Positions 1 through 25,861 of a DNA stretch of 53,819 bases are shown here, in pieces. Both the position numbers and the translations under genes were made by a program. Every line of letters starts with the position of its first letter. Positions within the stretch are counted from its first letter, which is position 1. Origin of the DNA: Ciona intestinalis (taxonomy: Eukaryota; Chordata; Ascidiacea; Phlebobranchia; Cionidae); NCBI RefSeq assembly GCF_000224145.3, contig NW_004191409.1, positions 1 to 53,819 of the forward strand, read 5' to 3'. The notes beneath the pieces were generated by a model. It was not told the DNA's origin. It ran no database searches and was given only the letters and a program-made list of their open reading frames with translations.

Positions 1-1031
1 ACACCCCTAGGTCTACTTGGTCTAATACACACACCCCTGCATTTACTTAGAAAGTTTCTGACTCAGCACTTTCTGCAACTTTTAGCTGACTCATTCCCTC
101 ATTATGATGACTCAGCTCATCTGCCTCATTGGACCAATGGCCCTGAAATGTTTAAAGATATCTCAACTTTTAATAAAACATCCAACTAGCAAGCTAACTT
201 AGTAACTACTTGATAGTGTGTCAAATTTGTTTTGGCTCTTTTGCTACAAAAAAAGAAAAGCAGAGTGAGCACGATGTATCTTTTATTTAAGCGACAAGTT
301 TTAATGCGTTGGCAGATTTTGAAAGCACCCCCGTTAAAGATGATATAACTTTTGTCATTCGTTTGTATTTGCCAGTATGTTCACACTGGTTGGCGCAACA
401 TTCACACTGGTTGGCGCAACATTCACACTGGTTGGCGCAGCATTCGAACATTCCATTTTATGTTTATCTCCTAGCAGCGTCTGATTGGCCGATGACATGT
501 CACGCTTCATGACCTCACGCATGGCAACTGTCGCGTAACAAGATGAAGAAAGTGAAAACGAAATTCTTAAGGCTGTGAATTTCCCGTCTGTGATGTAATA
601 ATAGGAATAGATGACAACAATTAAAGGTAATAGTTATAATTTATTCATCATAGTTATAAATTTAGGGGGGAAAAAATCATGTATTGTGTATTAATACTCT
701 AATGAAAACTTTTCCTTCAATTAAATATTAATTTCCTTTACCTAGTTAGTTGCAAGAGAATGACAGACTTGATGCTGCTGCTATTGTAGGCATATTTGTC
801 CTTGGATAACACACTTAACAACAATTGCCTCTAAGGGTTAGCCCAAAAAATCACCCACAAAGTTGCACACACATGAGGTGTATGAAACAAAACACCTGTG
901 TTCAATCACTGTCGTGTCTTGCTCCAAAACACATACACCTACCACGGTAGCACTGACAAGCCTTGAACCCATTACCTCTGAGTTAGAAGCAGTGCGCTAA
1001 CCACAATGCCACAGTACCAGTTAAACCTTAC
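1..1031. other. PUS7 intron / 3' flank, no exon seen
   Basis: No coding exon could be supported here. The last PUS7 exon found ends at 1032 in codon phase 1, so the C-terminal exon must lie further along the minus strand. I looked for the conserved C-terminal PUS7 block on the minus strand here and did not find it, so it is probably left of the window. The interval holds a 21-bp tandem repeat (380-442) and a SINE-tail fragment (about 835-1015). Confidence 0.5.
380..442. repeat. 21-bp tandem repeat, three copies
   Basis: The unit ttcacactggttggcgcaac (plus one base) occurs three times head to tail. It is a multiple of three, so it reads as a repeated HSHWLAQ-like peptide in one plus frame. 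That frame lacks an ATG and has no other coding features. Confidence 0.8.
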
Positions 1032-4000
1032 CTTTCTCACCAGAGGGCCTCTCCCCTCCTTGTAAAATATCTTTATCCGATGCCAGTAAAGGTTTCTGGT
1101 AATCATTGTATTTCACAATATCCCATTCTACGTCGTTTGGTTTGTTGATTATTTTTCGATAAGCGCCCGGCAAATAATATTCTCTGTAAATATGAAACAA
1201 CTTTTAGGTAGGTATGGGTTCAGGGCTCAAAGCTGCCACCATTGTGGGCTGTGGGCATATGTGTTCTTGAGCAAGAAAGTAAACCGCAATTGCTCCAACC
1301 CAGTGGTCACTAGTAGGTTGTATAAATTGTCAGCCATACAGAAAAATAATCACTCAAAAAGTTACATATGCCATTACTTGTAATTAGGCAACGGAGTGTA
1401 TGAAACAGAACACCCGTGTTATAGCGACTGTCGTTTCCCCGCCATGCGAGGATAAAAAGTTACATGTGGTAACTTGTAAGCAGGAACGAGGTGTATGAAA
1501 CAGAACACCTGTGTTATAACGACTTGCCCCGCAAGTAATAAATAAGTTACATCTTGAACCTACTTCACTTTATGGTCGAACATAGATTCTTCGATTCCCG
1601 CTGCTTTGAACTCATCTTTATACCACTGGAGTGCGCTGTTGGTTGGATAAGTTACTTTGTGACCCGGTAATGGCATTATGACATCATGAATGGAGTAATT
1701 ATCGATATTTTCTTCAGTAACAACAACAACATCAGGAAGTCCGTATTCATCACGTTCTGACTAGAAATAAAATAAAGACACGTGTTCATATAAGTTTATG
1801 TTAAGTTATATCTAAACGATACTTGTAAGATATTTTTTCAACAAAACAATAACTTTAACTTGTTTTTACAAAGGTAATTAAGTTATGTTGAATTTGACCA
1901 TCTTCTGCTTGGTTGTGTTTTTGTGGATATTGCTCTAACCCAGTGGTCACTCATAGGCTGTTGCAGCACCCTGGGTGTTGGGGTAATGGACCAACTCTGG
2001 CTTAAATCTCAGGTCCCATGGCATGCCTCACTGTAGGACCTCACCCATATAGAATAGAATGTGCATATACAATGTTGGGGGTAATGAGCCAACTCTGGCC
2101 TAAATCTCAGGTACCATGGCGTGCCTCGCTGTAGGACCTCACCCATATAGAATAGATTTGACCAACATACTAGTTATATTAACAAGGTGTTTACCTCTTC
2201 TGTTTCTACTTTTTGTTTCTTTGCATCTGGTCCAATAGATCTAAAAGAATCAATGTAAGAATAATAGAATATATATACCTATTACTTCTGTTACCAAGCA
2301 TAGTGTAAATAATCAATTAACGGCTCATCTGGTATAAAAACGTAATGCTCCCAATGCATTGTCTGCCTTCTTTTTTTCAATCTTATAAAGTTTATTTTTT
2401 GTGTTACTCCTGCTACCAGGCATAATATAAATAACCATTTAATGTAAATAAAGGCTCATCTGGTAGAAAATAAATAACAAAAAAACGAACTTTTCTTCTT
2501 TTTCGTTTCCAGCCAACACGAGGTCACCGACCACCGGGGAATCCCCAAATGTGAGAAACCGACGACTCACGATTCGGTTCCAAACAAAACTCTGGTAACT
2601 ATGGAGATAGAGCATTCTAGTGTTCCGAGGAATGCGTGCCAGTGATTGGACAAGCTGTTTGGGACCTATTATGATATCATAAACAGAAGAATAAATGATT
2701 GAATGTTCATATTCATTCACCTCGTGCCAGCTTACAATGATAGTAAGAAGCCTTGAACCTGTAACCTCTAGAGGGAGGCATATAAACTAATACCTGTATT
2801 GCTACATTTATAAATGTTGAGTTATAATTTAACTGTCCGGCGCCGTGGCATAGTGGTTAGCGCGCCTGCCTGTAACCAAGAGGTAATGGGTTCTCGACGC
2901 TGCTACCATTGTGGGCGTATGTCTTTGGGCAAGACACTTGACAGCAATTGCTCCAACCCAGTGGAGAATGGGTTGTCCAAATTATCAGCCATACATAACT
3001 ACTGTATCTCAATGAACCAAAGCAATATTCACCAAAGTGGGATATTCCAAGCAACAAATATCCTTCGAATGAAGATCTTCTGTTAAGTTTATCGAACGCC
3101 TTCTTAGCGTTGTTTTCTTCTCTCCAATTTCGAATCAAATTTATCGTCTCTTCGCTGCAATCTAAATAAGGTTGGAATATTGTGTGTGAATGGTTTGGTA
3201 TAGTGGTTAGAACAGCGTTTCTTAAACTGGGGTAAATTCCTTGTATTTAGAGGGTAAATGAGCTACAAATCAAAATCCACATCAGTTGATGAGACAGAAA
3301 AAATGTGCCATTTGTAGTACTTTACCAGACATTGAACAACTCATAATTAATGTAATTAGTTGTTTTTGCTTTTTAATAAACGAGCCCCATATTACATATT
3401 GGGGGTAAATCTGATAAGCATCTTTGTTAAAAGGGTAAAGTATAAAAAAGTTTAAGAACCACTGGGTTAGAGTGTATGGCTGTGTGGATCAGTGGATACG
3501 GAGTTCAAGGCTCGATGCTGCTACCATTGTGGGCTTTGGTAGGATATTTAAGATATTAACTGTTACTGATAGGAAAGTGACACTTAGCAGACATTGCTTT
3601 AACCCAGCGGTCACTAATGGGTTGTAGCACAAAAGCCCACAGGGTAGCAGCGTGAAATTTTAAACCTGTAAAAACATGTTTCAAAATAGAGTTTCCCCTT
3701 TGTAGGTTTCTGGACATGTCTGCACATAAACAAGCATAATATACATTAGGAGACTTAAACCTGCATAAAAATATTTTATAACAGAGCTCCACTTTGTAAA
3801 ATTTATTCCCCACTTTGTAAAATTCATTCCCTCCCTTGTAAAACTCATTCCCTTCTTTGTAAAATTTATTCCCTCTTTGTAAAATTCATTCCCTCTATTA
3901 TAAAATTCATTCCCTTCTTTGTAAAATTCATTCCCTTCTTTGTAAAATTTATTCCCTCCTTTGTAAAAGTAGACATTTACCTTTAAAACAAGATGACAAG

Positions 4001-6237
4001 ATTAAATCAACCGTTTCTTCCCATCTGCTTGAAATTATGGATTTCCCAATCTCATACGTTGGGACATTATTGGTCCCAAACCTCTGCATTCCAAAGTAGT
4101 TTATAAACCCAGTTTGTGAGAAAGATTTGATCGCCGCTTTTAAATCGCTTTCTTCAATATCAAGAGTGTTTCTGGTGGAAAATTTATGTTCAAATTTAGT
4201 ATATAAATGACCAAAACACGAACCTGATCACAATGGAGAACTGATTTCCATTCAAATCTCCGAGTCGCTTCGCTGTTTTACACGAAACAAGATTCCCAAC
4301 TCTAATATTGCTGAGAATTTGATTGACAGGTACGAGACGCTCAGGGCTGATTGATGTCGTTACTTCCTGCAAGGCAAAGTTTCTATTTAGGTGAAGTATT
4401 TTTACTATGACCCTGTATGTTTATATTGTCAAGCATACGTGAACACTCTATGGGAGCATCTGCCTTGGCAGAGCTGTCAAGAGAAGATCTTTCATCCATT
4501 TCCATTAAAGTCACGAATCTACTAGTTTTGTGTCAATCTCATTAGGTTACTAAATAAATCTGGTGTTTAAAAAAAAACAGACAAAAATTCAAATCCAACC
4601 AATATTAAAAGATACTTTATTAAAGTCTGTTAGGTTTTCGTAGCACCAGATTTTTTAGTTTTATGTCAGTCTCATTCAAGTATTTTTATTCTATGTGGGT
4701 GAGGTCCGGCAACGTGGCACGCCATGGGCCCTAGGACTTAGGCTATAATTGACCCATTATCCCCATCTCATTTAAGCAACTAAATATCTAGAATACATGG
4801 TCCTGACCTGCACTGTTACCCCTCTCTTATCTTTGTTTCCAGCATATTGAAAACACCTCGCGTGTCTAAGGTTTAACTTCTTGAGAATTAAGTTCACAGC
4901 GTCCATTGTGGCGATATTCTCTTTGTAGAGGACGAACTTGCAATACGGGAAACCTCGGTCTTTGTTGCTCCTCTTGCGTTTGTTTGAATCTGTGTGAAGA
5001 TAAAAAATCTTTACGGTGTGTATGAATACACCATGTGTGTCTGGGGTATAAGAAGACACCCATGTTATAACTCAACAGTGAGCATGAGGTATATGAATAC
5101 ACCATGTGTGTCTGGGGTATAAGAAGACACCCATGTTATAACTCGATGGTGAGCATGAGGTAAATCCCAGACTCAACAAACCTGAGAAAAACTTCATAAC
5201 TTTGATTTCTTGTTCATCTGTTGTTTCATTTTTCACAGTTTTTGTTTCAAGCTTCGGAAAGAGCTGACTCACTGTTTTGTGTATTTCCGTTCGTTGTGAC
5301 TTGCTCATGCCAACCTAGGTATTGATGAGTCATAATTTCCCTGTGTGGCCGGGCGACGAAAGTCGTTATAACACGGGTGTTTTGTTTCATACACCTTGTG
5401 CTCGCTTACAAGTTACCACGTATGTAACTTATTTATCCTCGCATTGCAGGGCAATGACAGTCGTTACAACATGGGTGTTCTGTTTCATACACCTTGTCCG
5501 TAAAATTAACAGTTTATTTATTACATAACATTTTTAACATGTTTATTTTTTTACCGTTTTTATGACAAAAAATGCAGCTTTTTCAGTGTTGCCGTCCAGA
5601 TTCTTCAACCCATCAATATCTTCTGCTGAAAGAACATCATTTGGAATGTGCAACACTGCTTTCTATAAAGTCAACAATTTTAAAGTCCACCAGTTATACT
5701 TGGATGGCGCAATATTAGTTATTTTAAATGGAAACTTTTTAACATTATTCATTAATGTTTATATAATAGTAATCTTTAAAATAAATCTTTGGTACTGTAA
5801 AAGCAAATTTAAATATTTTAAAAATAGCTTGTAAATATTTAAATAGCATTTTAAAAAGAAGTTTTAACAATGTCTTGAAAACATAAAGAAACAAAGTTAA
5901 AAAAAAACGGTTTTAACAACATAAAATAAGTTTTTAAGAGTGTTACTTCATAATTATTACTCTTTCAAACTAAGGGGTTAAATTAGGTCACTTATAAAAT
6001 GTAAATTTTGTCTTATTATACCTCTTCAATAGGCTCATGTTCCCTTACGACTTCCGTATCAAAATTGGTCAAATGAACAACCTTTCCCTGCAGATCGATC
6101 TCATTTACCATGAAATCCTGGTAACGCATCTTAAGAATTCCTGTAAACCCTTTATGTTTTCCAATATACTCTGTCATACCAACGTCCTTTTCAAGCAGAA
6201 TCGACATTTTGGGCAGCAACGTGTTTTGGAATGTCAC
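1032..6237 (-). CDS. PUS7: PUS7-like pseudouridine synthase (TruD family), C-terminus outside window
   Basis: Eleven minus-strand coding exons join in phase: 6237-6022, 5662-5555, 5314-5182, 4989-4808, 4366-4224, 4171-3981, 3161-3033, 2665-2491, 2240-2195, 1760-1564, 1183-1032. They encode about 557 residues; human PUS7 is about 660, and the rest lies off the left edge. PUS7 converts uridine to pseudouridine in tRNA and mRNA without a guide RNA. Diagnostic blocks are the TruD catalytic motif [11 protein letters not shown] with the catalytic Asp near residue 206, then [40 protein letters not shown] and [11 protein letters not shown]. The start ATG at 6237 gives [20 protein letters not shown]; the inner ATG at 6207 is an alternative. 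A SINE sits in the intron between 2666 and 3032. Family assignment is firm; exact splice choices are by eye. Confidence 0.92.
1206..1545 (+). repeat. SINE copy with tail duplication
   Basis: It contains the dispersed core seen all over the window (gctgccaccattgtgggc, then caattgctccaacccagtgg) and ends in two copies of the roughly 100-bp tail (gaggtgtatgaaacagaaca). It starts just outside PUS7 exon 1183-1032, inside the intron before it. Confidence 0.75.
1965..2155. repeat. Tandem minisatellite (gggtaatg..ccaactctgg unit), two copies
   Basis: Two adjacent copies of a roughly 90-bp unit containing ccaactctgg(c/t)(c/t)taaatctcagg and acctcacccatatagaatag. Related units occur at 10290-10405, 12841-12905 and 18795-19050. 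Confidence 0.75.
2834..3000 (+). repeat. tRNA-headed SINE, best-preserved head
   Basis: The head has a box-A-like segment (tggcatagtggttagcgcgc) and a box-B-like segment (ggtaatgggttctcgacgc), as in tRNA-derived RNA polymerase III promoters. The common SINE body follows (ctgctaccattgtgggcg, gcaattgctccaacccagtg). It lies in a PUS7 intron, opposite to the gene. Confidence 0.8.
3780..3975. repeat. Short tandem repeat, about 19 bp unit
   Basis: About ten imperfect copies of cttctttgtaaaattcattc head to tail, within a PUS7 intron directly before the exon ending at 3981. Confidence 0.85.
5016..5165. repeat. Minisatellite, two copies of a roughly 75-bp unit
   Basis: The unit contains gtatgaatacaccatgtgtg, tctggggtataagaagacac and tgttataactc. 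It lies in the PUS7 intron between exons 5314-5182 and 4989-4808. The same unit, reversed, is at 6690-6848 in the neighbouring POLM intron and again near 41843-41953. Confidence 0.85.
5340..5495 (-). repeat. SINE tail fragment, two tandem units
   Basis: Two copies of the SINE tail in reverse orientation (tgttctgtttcatacacctt; gttaccacgtatgtaactta) in the PUS7 intron between 5315 and 5554. Confidence 0.75.
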
Positions 6238-6543
6238 GAAACTTTTTAATGTTTAGTTAATCACACACGTTATGTAACTATCGCCGTAGGGAAATTCCCG
6301 AGCGCAATTTGCGGAAAGTGTTTCACAAAATATAATTTGTTGACGCATGGTCGTAAGAACTAGATACAGCTATTATAAAAACACTAACAGTGATAGACTG
6401 TTTAAAACATTTTGTTTTATGGCTTTTGATAATGGCGTTTTATTTCATTCTTACTTATTATAATGCAACACCGTTTTTTTAAAGTTTGCATTTCTAATTC
6501 TTAATTTACAGGCAGTTTGTTGGCGTTTTGCTGGGAAATTGGA
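6238..6543. promoter_or_regulatory. Shared divergent promoter interval PUS7 / POLM
   Basis: Only 306 bp separate the PUS7 start codon (minus, 6237) from the POLM start codon (plus, 6544), so both 5' ends must sit here unless undetected non-coding 5' exons exist. A possible splice acceptor (atttacag at about 6511) suggests a 5'-UTR intron or a trans-splice site for POLM. No clear TATA box is seen on the PUS7 side. That this is one bidirectional promoter is inferred from spacing only. Confidence 0.55.
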
Positions 6544-22014
<15,471 letters not shown>

Positions 22015-22756
22015 AAATAGAAACAACATTTTGATGGCTTTGTGTCATCTGTTTTAACCCTAGGTCATGGTGATCTTCTTATTTTAGATTTTGGACCAAT
22101 TTAATCGAATTCAGATTAATTTTCAAACATTAAACTGTGAAGGTTTTTGTTTTAATTTTAAACTGACTTTATCATGACTTGGTTATTGTGATGTCATTCC
22201 TAGCTTTGTTCTTGTAACAATTTCTTTGTTATGTCATGATTGTCACAATTGTTCACTAAATAATCACTTTTGTTACATAAATATCAAAGGTGTCTCTCTA
22301 GTGCCTTGTGTGGTCATAAACATCTTATATAACGTATAATTTAATTCTTGAACTTTAGGTTTTAGCCATTTTTAATTTATACTTGTTAATTTTAACGCAA
22401 AATCTGTTGTAATTTATATCATGGTGATCGCTGACCACACTTGTGTGTTTATTTCACCCGTTATCATTGTGGTAGCATCTAATACAGGCTACCATAGGCT
22501 CCAAACTTTTTAAAACACAGGGGAGGCAGGGATGATGATCCCCACCAACTTTTCAACAAATTTTGATTCCAATGTTTACTCATTTATGCAAATTTCGGTA
22601 AAAAAATGTAAAATTTGTAAGAATTTTGGTAAAATAAAACCCTGCCTCCCCAGGTTTGGTGCCTATGCCAGCTACACCATAACAACCAATCCAAAAGTGG
22701 GCAAAGTTTGGCTCAAGTTTGTTTTATGGTTGAAACTCATTTATGACTGTAGAGTT

Positions 22757-22937
22757 ATAGTATAATGGGGGAAGATGGGGCACATAATATCTAAATATTC
22801 TGTTTTAAAACATTAACAACGGTCTATGGGAGTTGTAAGGATAATATTTGATAATTCTTTAAATGTTCTTTGTTCACTACCAAACAGGACAAGAAAATAG
22901 AATGAAAAGGTGTCCCATCCTTCCCCCACCCTACTAT
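22757..22937. mobile_element. TIR MITE copy
   Basis: Left end tataatgggggaagatggggc and right end ggtgtcccatccttccccca are inverted repeats; interior contains caacggtctatgggagttgt and tgttctttgttcactaccaa, shared with the other copies. Confidence 0.85.
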
Positions 22938-23527
22938 ATGTTTTTACACTATTTCTGTTCCTTAAATCTTTATATAAGAAATCATTGACTACCAGCTTTA
23001 ATTGGCTGATGCGCACCGTTATATTTTAAACAATACTTCTCTTGGCCCAAAACTATGTCACCTTTCGATAATTTAGTCGCTTTCTACAGTGATCCACGTT
23101 GACTGTTGTTGTAAAAGTTAAAGCATTTTTACTGCACGGCTAAAAAGTTGTGTGAAATGTAGTTTTACAGCGGTGATTTACCAATTTATTTTACTTGTGG
23201 TTTAGTTGCATGTCAACGAAGGTTTGATCTTTTCTTTTTTTCCAAACTCTGAAACAGCAAATTCTAAATGCACCTTAATCAGTGTGCCAAACATTGTCTG
23301 GAATCATGTCGCTTGTGCAGATTGCATCTATCCTATTTTGGTGCATTCCATTTTAATATGAAATGCAATGGTGATTATGATGTCATAATATGCATTGTGT
23401 TGTCACATAGCTTGTATAATTTTATGTTTAATTATTTTATGCTCATCTTCTGTAAATAAATGAAATAAACTGAGCTAATATATAACAAGTTTGTTCGCTG
23501 TCAAAACTTTAATTACTTTTGCAGGTT

Positions 23528-23996
23528 TGAAAAATCTTCTTTTTTCGAAATCTTTTTTTTTTCAATCCTTTTTTTCGGATTAGTTATAATAAATGCTTCT
23601 TCTTCGTAAATATATAAAAAAAAATGTAAAATATAGACTTTAGTTTTTCAATTGAACCTTAGCTTAATATTATGCTGACTCAGCCACGGCCTACTAGAGA
23701 TATCTGTAGTAGGCCGTGACTTAGCGCCTTTTTTGCATTAGTTAATTTTTAAACATTTTTTTATATTCAAACGTTCATTATGTCTCACTGGTACCAACTA
23801 TATCATTTTATTTATAAAAAGTCAGTTTTTCGTGTTAAAAATTAGGTTTGGAAAAACTCTGAGTTAGCTTAGTCTGGTATGTGGCTAAATTCAATCGAAA
23901 AAATAAAACATAATAAAGTCTGTTTTAATTGTTTTATATATTTAGAAAGAAAAAGCATTTATTACGCCAAATCCGAAAAAAAAAGATTTTTCTAGT
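23528..23996. mobile_element. Foldback element with central palindrome
   Basis: The ends are inverted: gaaaaatctt at the left, aagatttttc at the right. The arms continue inward (ttttcggatt / aatccgaaaa; ataaatgctt / aagcatttat). The interior has a 12-bp perfect stem (23685-23696 with 23707-23718) around the self-complementary agatatct. No ORF of note. It resembles a foldback-type non-autonomous transposon. Confidence 0.7.
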
Positions 23997-24180
23997 AGTT
24001 TAGAAACTGTCAAAATTCAGCGACACTTTTTCTTATGGGAAATCTCATGCATTGCCGCGTATGCACATTTTGATTTTGCAGTGGTATTCCCCTTTAACCA
24101 ACATTGTTGCATATTCGAGTATTAACAATCACTTTGTTACGTCACACACTTTCTTGAAGCAAAACTGTGACATCACCTTT

Positions 24181-24210
24181 TGAATGAATGAATGAATGAA
24201 TGAATGAATG
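24181..24210. repeat. (GAAT)n microsatellite
   Basis: About seven copies of gaat directly next to the reversed SINE end, where other SINE copies also carry gaatgaatg or ttcattcattc tracts. Confidence 0.9.
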
Positions 24211-24490
24211 TAACTTACTTTATCCTCGCGTGGCCGGAAAACGACAGTCGTTATAACACGGGTGTGCACCTCGCGCCAGCTTACGAGTTACAAGTATGTT
24301 ACTTTGTGGGTGATTATTTTTTTTTGGATTTTTTTTTTCATTTTTNNNNNNNNNNNNNNNNNNNNNNNNNNNNNNNNNNNNNNNNNNNNNNNNNNCACAT
24401 ACGCCCACAATGGTAGCAGCGACGAGCCTTCAACCCATTACCTCTGGGTTAGAGGCAGGCGCGCTAACCACTACGCCACGTCGCCGGGTT
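24200..24490 (-). repeat. Near full-length SINE, reverse, with assembly gap
   Basis: Tail, poly-T and body run to a reversed tRNA-like head: acccattacctctgggttag, ggcgcgctaaccactacgcc. A 50-N gap (24346-24395) interrupts the body. Confidence 0.85.
24346..24395. other. Assembly gap (50 N)
   Basis: Fifty unknown bases inside a SINE, about 350 bp upstream of the lectin A start codon. Confidence 0.95.
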
Positions 24491-24599
24491 TTGTGATGTT
24501 CATTGTTGAATGCTTTGTAATAAATCATCCACAAACACAATGGTTAAGTATTGTTGGAGCGGCATGCCGCATAACACGGCACGATGGTCCCTGGTTTCA

Positions 24600-24744
24600 C
24601 TTAATTATAAAACAATATACTCTTACCCGAGACAGGAGTGCCCACATTAAGTTGCAAAGTGAAATTGGTGACGTAGTTGTTCAGTTAAAACTTCCTACAG
24701 CGGAAAAGTATATACGGCACATAGTTTGTACAGTTGCAGTTAGA
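24600..24744 (+). promoter_or_regulatory. Lectin A promoter, conserved with lectin F
   Basis: The 120 bp before the ATG match the region upstream of lectin F (reverse strand, 51576-51710) almost base for base. Shared blocks include gacaggagtgcccacattaa, then gttgcaaagtgaaatt, tgacgta and gtttgtacagttgcagtt. AAAGTGAAA resembles an IRF-binding half of an ISRE and TGACGTA a CRE/ATF site. A TATA-like tatata is at about 24706. Factor identity is inference. Confidence 0.55.
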
Positions 24745-25861
24745 ATGAAGAATTGGCTGCTTTTCGTTGTTTCTTTTTGTTTGGTTGTGATATGCAAAGG
24801 ACAAGTTACCTGGCATCAACTTGGTTCGAACGAGTATTATATATACACTGGTGTGGGGGTTAACCACTCAGCTGCAGTTAGTGCGTGTACTTCAATGAAC
24901 GCTACACTTGCTCGCTTTAAAACTGAACAAGTTCAAGATTTTCTGATGGGGAAGTTAAAAGTGTTGCATACAGGTATTCATTATTATATAGGTAAGTATA
25001 CAAAGTTACAAGTGTTTGTTACTTGCAGCTTCGGGCTATTATTACATTGGGTTGACACAAATCGGTTCAAGTTCAACAAGATTCCAGTGGAATGATGGGA
25101 CGATGGTGACGTCAGGTTATACGAGTTGGGCTCCTGGTGAACCAGATTATGTGGGTGGAAATGAAAATTGCGTCGTGTTGGTTTATGTAATAGGTCATTC
25201 ATGGCATGGCAAATGGAACGATGTACCTTGTTCAGGAAATAGGCGATACTTATGTGAACGTAGATTAGGTGAGTAATGTCAGTGTTAACTTTTGATGCAT
25301 AATAACATAAACCTATTTATCCATCGATTACGATAACCAAGATTATATTGATTAAAACAACAGTCATAAAGTCATTGGAATTATGCAGCGCATACGTATT
25401 TATTTGGCGGGAATTCGCAACACAAACTGACGTCATTGCACCCAGAATACGACAAAACAACGAACAACGATCCACTAGAACCGATGAAGACATGTGAATT
25501 CTCAACAATCCATGTTGTCATATACTCATTAGGAAGTATCGTTGGAACGAGTGTCGTATTTATTATTGGAATCTTGATTTACTGTAAGAAACGAAGGTAA
25601 GTTGCTAGAACTGAGTTTTAAGATATCGCGACGAACAATTAATTAAACTATTGTTTTAGAAACCATGATATCACTGCACCCCCTCCCCCACAACAAGAGC
25701 TGTACCTTGAACCGAGACGTCACTACTATGACATCACAAATCAACGGAATCAAGCGCAGCATGACGTCATTGCACCCCCGCCCCCACAACAAGGGGAGTA
25801 TCTTGAACCGATACGTCACGACATCAACGATGGTTACGTCACATTTGAACCGAACCAATAG
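24745..25861 (+). CDS. Lectin receptor A: type I C-type lectin receptor with hemITAM-like tail
   Basis: Four exons in phase give 273 aa: 24745-24973, 25029-25268, 25446-25596, 25660-25861. The signal peptide ([15 protein letters not shown]) is followed by a C-type lectin domain with SACTSMNATLA, YYYIGL, FQWNDG, EPD, GGNENC, KWNDVPC and YLCERR, so all four canonical cysteines and the WND calcium ligands are present. A short stalk, a TM helix ([20 protein letters not shown]) and KKRR follow. The tail has two copies of a 32-residue module with PPPPQQ, YLEP and YYDI, then ends in DGYVTFEPNQ. The DGYVTF segment resembles the hemITAM (DGYxxL) of Dectin-1 and CLEC-2. A stronger-looking donor at 24992 would add six residues; I chose 24974 because it is the donor all paralogues share. 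The exons are near copies of D, E and F on the other strand. Ligand unknown. Confidence 0.88.

Larger units (their letters stand above)
22015..24744. other. Intergenic MAPKAPK2 to lectin A
   Basis: It begins with the MAPKAPK2 3' UTR (AATAAA candidates at about 22630 and 23455-23465). It then contains a MITE (22757-22937), a foldback element (23528-23996), a SINE with an assembly gap (24200-24490) and the lectin A promoter (24600-24744). No gene seen. Confidence 0.6.

Noticed and set aside
309..512. 67-codon plus-strand frame with a HSHWLAQ repeat
   Set aside because: It is created by a 21-bp tandem repeat, has no ATG, no splice context and no recognisable domain.
2814..3086. Plus frame through tRNA-like head suggesting a tRNA gene
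   Set aside because: Box A and B are there but no acceptor stem or anticodon arm folds as a tRNA; it is the SINE head.
5016..5165. Regularly spaced repeats as a possible CRISPR array
   Set aside because: Direct tandem minisatellite without unique spacers, in a eukaryotic intron.
24262..24744. Upstream in-frame extension of lectin A
   Set aside because: The frame is open but passes through a SINE and the 50-N gap. Starting at 24745 gives a signal peptide and matches the paralogues.
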